In this document: positions 9,020 to 16,542 of the stretch, one piece after another
Layout of the letters: every line of letters begins with the position of its first letter
Numbering within the stretch: position 1 is the stretch's first letter
Assembly (NCBI GenBank): GCA_002344895.1
Contig: DDUR01000020.1
Span: 2,070 to 38,488 of the forward strand
Reading direction: 5' to 3'
DNA length: 36,419 nt
DNA from: Ignavibacteria bacterium UBA2333
Lineage (GTDB): Bacteria > Bacteroidota > Ignavibacteria > Kapaibacteriales > Kapaibacteriaceae
Translations under genes and position numbers: made by a program
Notes under the pieces: generated by a model
What the model was told of the DNA's origin: nothing
The model's database searches: none
The model's input: only the letters and a program-made list of their open reading frames with translations

Positions 9020-11290
9020 ATGAAGTATACAGTCGACATACAAGGAATGCACTGTGCTGCGTGTGTACACGCGGTGGAATCGTCGCTTGCCGATATTCCC
9101 GATGTAACCGATGTATCGGTGAGCCTAGTACTACATTCGGCAACCGTTACCATCAACGATACACGTAGTTCTCTCGTAAACGAGCTTACGAAGGCAGTTG
9201 AAGATGCGGGATATAGTGCGTTAGGCGTACGACAAGAAGACACAGCAACAACCGCTGCATCCTTTGCACGGATTGACGAGGATGTTTCTACGCTTCAACG
9301 TAAGGTTCGTGTGGCAGTACCATTGGCCTTCCTTACGATGGCCGTGTCAATGATCTTGATGTTCGAACCGTTTACGTCACAGATTGATCACACGATAGCA
9401 AATATCTTTTTAATTACAGCAACAACTCCTGTCTTGTGGCAAGGCCGTGAGTTCTTTCGCACGGCATTACGAGCAGCTCGTCAACGGACAGCTGTTATGG
9501 ACACGTTAGTAACAGTTGGCACATCGGCTGCATACCTGTACAGCATTGTTGTTATCATCCTGCATAGTCTCGACACTATACCACTGTCGGTGCATCATCA
9601 TGTGGGAATGTACCTCGACTCTGCCGCCATGATCGTTGCGCTTGTTTTGTTTGGTCGGTGGTTAGAGGCCCGGGCACGAACAAAAACGACTGACGCCCTT
9701 CGTTCACTTGTGTCGATGCGGCCAACAACGGCGCGGCGTCAGCTTCATGGGTCGGTTGATGTTGTCCAGCTTGATGATGTTCGAATAGGAGATCAGCTCG
9801 TTGTATTACCTGGTGAATCAATCCCAACGGATGGAACCGTTACTTCTGGCACTTCCGACGTTAATCAGTCTATGCTGACGGGAGAAGCACTGCCAGTTTC
9901 GAAGTCACCCGGTGATCGAGTTGTCGGCGGAACACTAAACATCGATGCCGTACTTACCATCAGTGTTGACCGTATCGGGGCCGATACGGTCTTGTCACAG
10001 ATTGTTCGGCGCGTTGAACAGGCTCAGCAAGGCAAGACGGCCATTCAACATCTTGCCGACCGTATATCTGCGGTCTTTGTCCCAATCGTCCTTGCTATTG
10101 CTATCACAACGTTCATTGTGTGGCTTCTGTTCGACCAATCTCCGCAATCAATCGAACATGCCATCACAACATCCATCAGCGTTCTGATTATTGCCTGCCC
10201 ATGTGCCCTTGGTCTCGCTGTTCCAACGGCAATTGTTGTTGGTACGGGTCGTGCCGCCCAAGCTGGTATTCTCTTTGCCGCTCCATCTGCTGTCGAGCGA
10301 CTCGCCGAGGTAACTACAGTTCTTTTTGATAAAACTGGAACCTTAACAGAAGGCAGGTTTGAGGTTTCAGACATTGTTGCAGATGGCCCCATCAATGAAG
10401 AGGACTGGGCAGCGATAGCAACTGTTCAGTCTCGTAGTAATCATCCGATTGCCGTGGCCATGGCACAGTATGCACGTCAGAAGGCCGACGTTTGGACGGA
10501 TGCCGATGTCACCGTTCAAACCGTTGTTGGTGCAGGCGTGGAGGCAGTTATTCACCGCCCAGGCCACAACAAAGCTCTCCGTGTTCGAATCGGGAATCCC
10601 GCTCTCTTAGAGAGATCCATGCTCATCGTGGATCAAGGCACGATTGCAGCACTTGAACACTTCTCGCAAACTGGAGCTACGGCCGTCATCGTCAACATGA
10701 ATGCTGTCACACGTTGTGTCGTTGCGCTTCGTGACGTTGTCCGCCCTGAAGCTGCAGAAGTTGTCGCCGACCTTACACGACAAGGGATATCGTCGGCCAT
10801 CGTAAGTGGTGACCGCACGTCAACGGTTCAACGGCTCGGTCAAACACTCGGTATCGAGGAATCGTATGGAGAGATTAGTCCAGGTGGCAAGGCAGATCTC
10901 GTTGACCAGTTACGTCAACAACAGCGACGTGTAGCCTTTGTCGGTGACGGCGTCAACGATGCACCTGCGCTGGCGTCAGCTGACGTTGGAATAGCCATGG
11001 CATCCGGTACTGACGTTGCCATCTCTACGGCTGACGTAACACTCCTGCGTTCCGATCTTCATAGTGTGCTGGCAGCCATATCAATCTCTCGTTCAACCGT
11101 AACAACAATCCGTCGAAACCTGTTCTTTGCCTTCTTCTATAACGTGGCTGCTATACCACTTGCAGCGGGCATCTTTTACCCCTCCTACGGTCTGTTATTA
11201 TCGCCTATTGTTGCCGCTGCTGCTATGGCACTCAGTAGCCTAACAGTAGTACTCACATCACTTTCCTTGTACCGCACACGCTTGTCCTAG
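9020..11290 (+). CDS. copA: Cu+-exporting P1B-type ATPase (copy 1)
   Basis: 756 aa. AGAGGA lies 6 nt before the ATG. One N-terminal HMA domain with Cys12-x-x-Cys15 (GMHCAAC), then membrane helices, the ion-binding Cys393-Pro-Cys395 motif, the phosphorylation site DKTGT (Asp437), and the hinge GDGVNDAP (from Gly642). The last helices carry YN and MALSS, the residues that mark Cu+ selectivity (P1B-1). It pumps cytosolic copper across the inner membrane. It follows the MscS and MsrA genes on the same strand with a 37-nt gap. This is one of two CopA paralogues in the window; the other (16543-18840) sits in a dedicated copper cluster, so this copy may be the constitutive or cuproenzyme-loading pump. 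Confidence 0.95.
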   Translation: MKYTVDIQGMHCAACVHAVESSLADIPDVTDVSVSLVLHSATVTINDTRSSLVNELTKAVEDAGYSALGVRQEDTATTAASFARIDEDVSTLQRKVRVAVPLAFLTMAVSMILMFEPFTSQIDHTIANIFLITATTPVLWQGREFFRTALRAARQRTAVMDTLVTVGTSAAYLYSIVVIILHSLDTIPLSVHHHVGMYLDSAAMIVALVLFGRWLEARARTKTTDALRSLVSMRPTTARRQLHGSVDVVQLDDVRIGDQLVVLPGESIPTDGTVTSGTSDVNQSMLTGEALPVSKSPGDRVVGGTLNIDAVLTISVDRIGADTVLSQIVRRVEQAQQGKTAIQHLADRISAVFVPIVLAIAITTFIVWLLFDQSPQSIEHAITTSISVLIIACPCALGLAVPTAIVVGTGRAAQAGILFAAPSAVERLAEVTTVLFDKTGTLTEGRFEVSDIVADGPINEEDWAAIATVQSRSNHPIAVAMAQYARQKADVWTDADVTVQTVVGAGVEAVIHRPGHNKALRVRIGNPALLERSMLIVDQGTIAALEHFSQTGATAVIVNMNAVTRCVVALRDVVRPEAAEVVADLTRQGISSAIVSGDRTSTVQRLGQTLGIEESYGEISPGGKADLVDQLRQQQRRVAFVGDGVNDAPALASADVGIAMASGTDVAISTADVTLLRSDLHSVLAAISISRSTVTTIRRNLFFAFFYNVAAIPLAAGIFYPSYGLLLSPIVAAAAMALSSLTVVLTSLSLYRTRLS

Positions 11291-11318
11291 CAAAAAACGT
11301 GCTATTTTTTCGGGTAGC
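11291..11318 (+). terminator. Weak hairpin plus U-run between copA and the DUF3109 gene
   Basis: The copA stop codon begins a 5-bp inverted repeat TAGCA / TGCTA with an A-rich 7-nt loop (about 11288-11304), followed directly by six T residues. The stem is short, so this would be a leaky terminator at best. The same T-rich stretch lies just before the ATG at 11319 and could also hold promoter elements. Confidence 0.3.
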
Positions 11319-11897
11319 ATGATTTCACTCGATCATCTCCTCATTGAGGAAGCCGTTTTTACGACCCGATTTACCTGCCAGTTGTCGGAATGTAAGGGTG
11401 CATGCTGTACACTTCCTGGTGGTACTGGGGCCCCTTTACTGGATACGGAAGTAGAGCCCCTTCGCGGCGCGCTTCGTGCCGCAGCCCCGTACATGTCAGA
11501 GCGTGGTCGAGAAGAACTTGCTCACCACAATGTGGTGGAAGGCGCGCCCGGATCATACAGCGTTCGCTGTGTTGATGACGAAGCCTGTGTGTTTGTGACC
11601 TATGAGGGTGATGTAGCAAAGTGTTCACTTGAGAAGGCATTTTTTGCCGGAGAGTCAACCTTTCGGAAGCCCATTTCGTGTTTCTTGTTCCCACTACGTG
11701 TTGCCAACTTTGGTGGACCGTATCTGTACTATGATGTGTTTGACAAAGAGTGTGCACCTGGCAGAGCACACGGCCTCGTTACGAACACACCACTCGTTGA
11801 ATTTCTTCGCGAGCCGTTAGAGCAGGCATTTGGGAAAGAGACCACTGCTGATATTATTGAAGCAGCTCGTGCCTATCGAGAGGAGACAGAGTTATGA
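11319..11897 (+). CDS. DUF3109 family Cys-rich protein
   Basis: 192 aa. Recognised as DUF3109 from the N-terminal FTTRFTCQLSECKGACC segment and later cysteines in the context CVDDEACVFV, KCSLEKAF, ISCFLFPLR and KECAPG. At least eight conserved cysteines suggest a metal or Fe-S site, as in the related YkgJ/CxxCxxCC proteins, but the function is unknown. Its TGA overlaps the rpoN ATG by 4 nt (ATGA), so the two are translationally coupled. The coupling is the main clue: it may modulate or be needed with sigma-54, or be a passenger. No signal peptide, so probably cytoplasmic. Confidence 0.85.
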   Translation: MISLDHLLIEEAVFTTRFTCQLSECKGACCTLPGGTGAPLLDTEVEPLRGALRAAAPYMSERGREELAHHNVVEGAPGSYSVRCVDDEACVFVTYEGDVAKCSLEKAFFAGESTFRKPISCFLFPLRVANFGGPYLYYDVFDKECAPGRAHGLVTNTPLVEFLREPLEQAFGKETTADIIEAARAYREETEL

Positions 11898-13561
11898 AAC
11901 TCGGCCTCAGTCTCGAAACATCACTCCACCAGTCCCTAACGCCGCAGCAGATTCAGTATCTGAAGATGCTGCAGCTCTCAACGCTACAGTTTGAACAACA
12001 CGTTCGAACCGAGCTTGAGAACAACCCCATGCTTGAAGAACGTCGTGAAGACGATGGTGATTATGGTGAAGGGGCAGAAGGGGCAGCAGATGTAGGCAAC
12101 ATCACTGAATCTCAAGCTCAGTCCGCGGAACGACGTGCGGATGAACAGGTGCAGCGTGATGACCGACGAATGATGGACGGCCCCCCATCCGGTTCACAGG
12201 ATTCAGAACGTCAAGAAGGTGGACAATCAGAGGGTGAACCTACAGACGCATTTGAGTTTTATAAACTCATTTGGGGTGAAGATCCGTCCAACGGAAAGAG
12301 TAACGATACGCGTGCCGGTGACGACGACGATGATGATTCGGAGTTCCAGTTTAAGGAGGTACCAACACTTGAAGAAGAACTGTTGGACCAACTTCGTTTC
12401 CTTCCCATGGCCGTCCACGAGCGAGCCTTTGGCGAATACGTCATTGGCAACGTAGATGATGACGGTTACCTTCGTCGCGATCTCCGTGAGTTGCTTGACG
12501 AGTTTAATGGTATGGCTGCGGAACACAATCTTGCCATACAAGCACCTGCCTTACTCGGCATGATGCGCAATGGTTTTGACTCTGCCCGTATTCCAGGAAT
12601 CGAAGAAGTACTGGAACCACTGTCGTTAGGTCAAGCCGAAGGTGTTCTAAAACGAATCCAGGCACTCGATCCACCAGGATTTGGCTCTCGTACGGTTCAG
12701 GAATGTCTCGTCGCACAGCTACGGGCCCTGCCAAAACTCAATGCTTCTCAAAAACTCGCCTATGAGGTGCTCACGAAGACGTATGAAGCTTTTGCGATGA
12801 AGCACTTCCACGTCATCGAAAAGACACTTGATGTTACAGAGGACTACCTCCGTGAAGCGATTGAAGTGATTCGAAATCTGAATCCGCGGCCAGGAGGAGG
12901 CACATTTGGTCCCGACGTAAATACCGTCGTGCCCGACTTTATCGTGGAACGCACGGATGATCATACAGACTTTCTTATCACCGTAAACGATAGCCGCCTA
13001 CCAGTTCTTCGTGTGAGTAATGCCTACGAACGACTTAAGAAGGAGGCACGCTTTCATAAGTTCAATAAAGACACTCGCGATTGGCTTCGTAAAAAGTATG
13101 AAGATGCGAAGTTCCTGCTTCAGGCCATTCGTCAACGTAAAGCCACGATGCTTCGTGTCATGACAGCCATTGTTGGACTTCAACGCGAGTTCTTCGAACG
13201 CGGCACGGAAGGGCTTCGTCCACTTATCTATCGCGATGTTGCCGAGGTGACCGGACTCGACATTTCAACCGTGTGTCGTATTGTAAACGGTAAGTATGTG
13301 CTCACTGACTACGGTACGTTCGAGCTGAAGTTCTTTTTTAGTGAATCTCTCATAAATGACGATGGCGAGGAAATATCCACGCGTATCGTCAAACAAAAAA
13401 TCAAGGAAATGATCGACGCTGAGTCGAAAGCAAAGCCGCTTAGCGATGATAAACTTGCAAAAGATCTTAAGACTCTTGGATACAACGTTGCACGTCGTAC
13501 GGTTGCAAAGTATCGAGAGCAATTAAAAATACCCGTAGCTCGCCTGCGTAAGGAACTCTAG
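11894..13561 (+). CDS. rpoN: RNA polymerase sigma-54 factor
   Basis: 555 aa, somewhat longer than E. coli RpoN (477 aa). Region I is Gln/Leu-rich (LTPQQIQYLKMLQLSTLQFEQ) and contacts activators. Region II is a long acidic, glycine-rich linker (about 50-170, with DDDDDD stretches), which explains the extra length. The core-binding domain follows (LEEELLDQLRFL...DDDGYL) and then the DNA-binding part with the RpoN box ARRTVAKYRE at 533-542. It directs RNA polymerase to -24/-12 promoters and needs AAA+ enhancer-binding proteins; none is encoded in this window. The start overlaps the DUF3109 stop. Confidence 0.96.
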   Translation: MKLGLSLETSLHQSLTPQQIQYLKMLQLSTLQFEQHVRTELENNPMLEERREDDGDYGEGAEGAADVGNITESQAQSAERRADEQVQRDDRRMMDGPPSGSQDSERQEGGQSEGEPTDAFEFYKLIWGEDPSNGKSNDTRAGDDDDDDSEFQFKEVPTLEEELLDQLRFLPMAVHERAFGEYVIGNVDDDGYLRRDLRELLDEFNGMAAEHNLAIQAPALLGMMRNGFDSARIPGIEEVLEPLSLGQAEGVLKRIQALDPPGFGSRTVQECLVAQLRALPKLNASQKLAYEVLTKTYEAFAMKHFHVIEKTLDVTEDYLREAIEVIRNLNPRPGGGTFGPDVNTVVPDFIVERTDDHTDFLITVNDSRLPVLRVSNAYERLKKEARFHKFNKDTRDWLRKKYEDAKFLLQAIRQRKATMLRVMTAIVGLQREFFERGTEGLRPLIYRDVAEVTGLDISTVCRIVNGKYVLTDYGTFELKFFFSESLINDDGEEISTRIVKQKIKEMIDAESKAKPLSDDKLAKDLKTLGYNVARRTVAKYREQLKIPVARLRKEL

Positions 13562-13621
13562 GTCTACGGTCCGTCACATTTTTGTTTACTCGATTGACAG
13601 TACTCTCAAATGGAGGCTGTC

Positions 13622-14323
13622 ATGATGCGTTCCCGTTTCCCTACTGAGTCAGAAACGGCCGATTATCGGCCCGGAATTACCTTATCCCAACCCGACGGAA
13701 GCCGCACCAGTCCTACGGTTTCGGTCACCATGACAGAATATGACATAGTCAGTGGCGTAGCCTCGCACATTCTTCGTGATGTGCTCCCAACGCTCCTGAT
13801 GAACAACCACCATAGACCGACGTTGTACAGAATCCAGTGGATTCTCGCACGTCTCGTTACAGGAGACCGTGTGACGTCGCGCGTACTTGCGGAGAATCTG
13901 GAGGTTAGTCAACGAACGATTGCACGCGATATCGACTACCTCATGAATGTGTTACACGTGCCGATGGTATACGACTACGTCAAAAAGTCCTATGTGCTTA
14001 CCGGACCAATTCCGGTACTGTTTTCTCTACCTTCGGGTATCGCAGAACGTATGAATACAGCATCGGAACCAGAAACTATTCAACTCGCTGTGGATCCCTT
14101 GATTGCAGAGCATGTTCGCCACATGCGTATTCATCCATCACAGCGATTTATCACGTCGAACGATGGATCACTTATTCTTGAAATGCGACTCGGTGTCAGC
14201 GAGTCACTCGCACAGTGGATTCTTAGTTTTGGTGGACGAATTCGTCCAATTGCTCCGGAACATCTCAAACAACGTGTCAGAACAGCCGCTGAACTTATCC
14301 TGGCCGATGGAAAGGACAGTTAG
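13622..14323 (+). CDS. HTH transcriptional regulator, WYL-type architecture lacking the WYL domain
   Basis: 233 aa. I place the start at 13622 because GGAGG (13612-13616) sits 5 nt upstream; an ATG at 13610 would overlap that site. Residues about 60-115 form an HTH_11/DeoR-like winged helix (RIQWILARL...VTSRVLAENLEVSQRTIARDIDYL), the DNA-binding domain typical of YafY/PafC regulators. The C-terminal half (IQLAVDPLIAEHVRHM...HPSQRF...LILEMRLGV...WILSFGGRIRPIAPEHLKQRV) matches the WCX module normally placed after a WYL domain. There is no room for a WYL domain between them. Ligand and targets are unknown. It is followed by a 61-nt gap before the convergent BNR protein gene. Confidence 0.75.
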   Translation: MMRSRFPTESETADYRPGITLSQPDGSRTSPTVSVTMTEYDIVSGVASHILRDVLPTLLMNNHHRPTLYRIQWILARLVTGDRVTSRVLAENLEVSQRTIARDIDYLMNVLHVPMVYDYVKKSYVLTGPIPVLFSLPSGIAERMNTASEPETIQLAVDPLIAEHVRHMRIHPSQRFITSNDGSLILEMRLGVSESLAQWILSFGGRIRPIAPEHLKQRVRTAAELILADGKDS

Positions 14324-14367
14324 TCGTTTTCGCATACGTAGAGATGTTCTTTGCCGAAGCATGAGTG

Positions 14368-14394
14368 AAAAAATCTGTGTGCGACTACGGTCGC
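14368..14394 (-). terminator. Possible weak terminator after the BNR protein gene
   Basis: On the minus strand a 5-bp GCGAC/GTCGC stem (14381-14394) overlaps the stop codon region of the gene ending at 14385. After a 7-nt gap it is followed by six T residues (14368-14373). The stem is short and the spacing imperfect. The rest of 14324-14384 shows nothing else. Confidence 0.25.
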
Positions 14395-15836
14395 AGGAGC
14401 CGGACAGTCTTTACGGTTCCGTTGGCTGATTGTACGGAGACAAAGGTCAGTCCACGAGGCAGTGCCTGAATCACATTGTGTCCCGGTGCAAGATGCTCTC
14501 GTACGTGCAGTCTGCCCAATGGATCAGAAATACTAACTGTTACTTGCTCGTCAATGTCAATCTCAAGGCCAGACGACGTTAGCCGTAGGTGACCATGAAG
14601 ATCCGAATCTGATTGAACCGACATACTTGTACCGTCGTCGTATCGAAGGTCATACCTTCCATCGCGTGTTGCCTGCCACACAGAGAACGGCTGCCCACCC
14701 GTCTGACGTAGAACGGCGCTTGCCCATGCGTTGCTGCGTACAAACTCATCAAGTGTGCGCAGTGTGAAGGTTTCTCCGGAATTGAACGATACGGCAGACT
14801 GCAGACCTGTTCCACTCTCAAATACGACAAAGACGGTCTTACCATCAGCCGTAACAGCAAGATCCGGATAGTCAGCGTTCTCAGCACGAGCTGACGACAG
14901 GTCGATATTCTGTGGAACCTCAGTTGTGTTTGCAGGAAGTTTGGCATACCAGACAACGTTTCTTCCAACACTATCCCGTGCATCACGCCACACAACGTGT
15001 GTTGCACCCGTTAGATCATGGGCTATCTTCGGTCCTGTGGAAGGACATCCATTGATGTTCCAAGGCCCCGACTGAATCTTGACGGCTGGTTGCCAGGTCT
15101 GCCCAAAATCCGTCGATCGAACAAGGTGGATATCACGAACATTCGACACGTTTGCTCGATATGCGATTGCTACAGTTCCATCAGGTGATACGTCGACGGA
15201 CTGTTGGCAGCACTCACATGCAATCCCACCAGGAATGTTATCAACAACTACAGGTTCGATCCACGTCATACCTCGATCGGACGATACAAAGACCTGGACA
15301 CGTGCTTCAGTTGGCAAGCCTGAAGGAGCGTTTCCGAGATAGGACACGTACACATGACCTGCACTGTCTGCGGCAATTGATACAAAGTCGCGATATGATG
15401 GCGCTCCTAACCGACGTGGTTCCGACCATGACACACCAAGATCGGTCGATCGGCAGTACCATGCATCGATGGACGATGCACCTGCTCGCAAGTCTTCAAA
15501 AGCGAGGTGGAGTATTCCCTCGTTATCGAGGACAGCCTGAGGTTGCCGCTGCAGTCCAATTGTTCCGGATCTCACTGTTGTGGCAAGTGATTTGTCTGAC
15601 CAAGAGGATCCACCATCATTTGAATATGTCACATAGACGTCCGTCTGCTGGCCACGAACCACGCAGTACGTTAACACAATGACGTCTCCAGCCCCCGGGC
15701 GCAGACGAGGAAAGGATCGTGCCCCGTCCTCACCGAAAAGCCAGTCCTGGCCACGTCCGGGTACCAAACTGGTAACCAGAAAGACAACAAGAAGGAGACA
15801 ATGTCGCATGTGTAATGGGGACGGGTTGGTGTTCAT
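14385..15836 (-). CDS. Secreted sialidase-like (BNR/Asp-box) beta-propeller with CxCC motif and degenerate T9SS tail
   Basis: 483 aa with a signal peptide ending near GRGQ at residue 30. Asp-box motifs recur: SNDGGSSW, STDLGVSW, SSDRGMTW, STDFGQTW and a weak SFNSGETF, diagnostic of a six-bladed BNR propeller. The last 60 residues (VTVSISDPLGRLHV...GLTFVSVQ...KTVRLLRP) look like a T9SS sorting domain. Odd feature: ACECCQ (Cys207, Cys209, Cys210) and a later NGCPSTGP (Cys264) between blades, which could be disulfides or a metal site. The sialidase Arg triad cannot be confirmed, so enzymatic sialidase activity should not be assumed. It is divergent from the HMA-AraC copper regulator with a 37-nt gap, which hints at copper-linked expression (inference). 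Confidence 0.78.
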   Translation of the reverse strand: MNTNPSPLHMRHCLLLVVFLVTSLVPGRGQDWLFGEDGARSFPRLRPGAGDVIVLTYCVVRGQQTDVYVTYSNDGGSSWSDKSLATTVRSGTIGLQRQPQAVLDNEGILHLAFEDLRAGASSIDAWYCRSTDLGVSWSEPRRLGAPSYRDFVSIAADSAGHVYVSYLGNAPSGLPTEARVQVFVSSDRGMTWIEPVVVDNIPGGIACECCQQSVDVSPDGTVAIAYRANVSNVRDIHLVRSTDFGQTWQPAVKIQSGPWNINGCPSTGPKIAHDLTGATHVVWRDARDSVGRNVVWYAKLPANTTEVPQNIDLSSARAENADYPDLAVTADGKTVFVVFESGTGLQSAVSFNSGETFTLRTLDEFVRSNAWASAVLRQTGGQPFSVWQATRDGRYDLRYDDGTSMSVQSDSDLHGHLRLTSSGLEIDIDEQVTVSISDPLGRLHVREHLAPGHNVIQALPRGLTFVSVQSANGTVKTVRLLRP

Positions 15837-15843
15837 GGTCTAA

Positions 15844-15851
15844 CTAACATA
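15844..15851 (-). promoter_or_regulatory. Possible -7 box (TATGTTAG) of the BNR protein gene
   Basis: The minus strand reads TATGTTAG, 7 nt before the ATG at 15836, one mismatch from TAnnTTTG. It is 9 nt from the opposing box at 15861-15868, so any upstream element would lie inside the neighbouring gene. Confidence 0.3.
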
Positions 15852-15860
15852 CGCAATGCC

Positions 15861-15868
15861 TAGGTTTG
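15861..15868 (+). promoter_or_regulatory. Start-proximal -7 box (TAGGTTTG) of the HMA-AraC regulator gene
   Basis: TAGGTTTG, an exact TAnnTTTG match, ends 5 nt before the ATG at 15874. It implies a leaderless or nearly leaderless transcript and decides the start: the upstream in-frame ATG at 15856 would lie before the promoter box. Confidence 0.5.
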
Positions 15869-15873
15869 CTGTT

Positions 15874-16449
15874 ATGATCAGCCGAATTCGTATCAAAAAC
15901 ATGGTCTGCTCACGCTGTCGGCGTGTTGTTCATGATGAACTTGCTGATATCGGACTTCGTGTCGTTGACGTCCAGCTGGGTGAAGCCGTTGTAGAACACT
16001 CTGATGAGCTTCCCATGGAGACGATTCGGAGCGTATTACGTCGTAATGGATTTGATGTGGTTGAAGATCGTGCATCAGAAATTGTCGAGCTCGTAAAACG
16101 ACACATCATCGATCTTGTTCAAGGGGACCGTATCCTTGAAATGAATCTTAAACTGAGTGAGTATCTGGAACAGAAGATTCAACTCGACTACCGACACATC
16201 AGTACTGTATTCTCTCAGACCGTTGGCACAACGATCGAGAAGTTCTTTATTGCTCAGCGTATCGAACGGGTAAAAGAGCTCCTTGTATATGATGAGAAGT
16301 CGCTCACTGACATTGCGTTTGACATGGGATATAGTAGCACGGCCTATCTCTCAAATCAATTCAAACATGAAACAGGAATGACTCCTACGGCATTTAAGAA
16401 ACAGGCCGTTACGGCGCGAAAAGACCTGGATCGCGTTGTTGACTCATGA
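15874..16449 (+). CDS. HMA-AraC fusion transcriptional regulator (probable copper sensor)
   Basis: 191 aa. Residues 1-65 form a ferredoxin-like HMA domain with the metal motif MVCSRC (Cys12, Cys15), followed by an alpha-helical linker. Residues about 88-180 are an AraC-type double HTH (LSEYLEQKI...RIERVKELLVYDEKSLTDIAFDMGYSSTAYLSNQFKHETGMTP). The fusion suggests that a thiol-binding metal, most likely Cu+, controls DNA binding directly, with no histidine kinase or MerR partner. This architecture is known to be widespread in Bacteroidota but little characterised experimentally. The CopA gene follows 93 nt downstream on the same strand, and the divergent neighbour may share its control. Specificity for Cu over Ag or Zn is inferred from the neighbours. 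Confidence 0.88.
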   Translation: MISRIRIKNMVCSRCRRVVHDELADIGLRVVDVQLGEAVVEHSDELPMETIRSVLRRNGFDVVEDRASEIVELVKRHIIDLVQGDRILEMNLKLSEYLEQKIQLDYRHISTVFSQTVGTTIEKFFIAQRIERVKELLVYDEKSLTDIAFDMGYSSTAYLSNQFKHETGMTPTAFKKQAVTARKDLDRVVDS

Positions 16450-16542
16450 ATCTGAAAATCTTACAAGTCATCGTCATAGAACCGTAAGAAATCTCGATAC
16501 GTCGGCCGTTAGGTTGCATCCGTACACAACCGGAGAACAACC
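16450..16542 (+). promoter_or_regulatory. Probable copA promoter region with TAGGTTGC box
   Basis: This 93-nt gap is long for an operon joint. It contains TAGGTTGC (16510-16517), resembling the TAGGTTTG box of the regulator upstream, 25 nt before the ATG, plus a CTTAC...GTAAG inverted pair near 16470-16488. A copper-responsive promoter here is plausible but not demonstrated by a clear operator. Confidence 0.3.
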
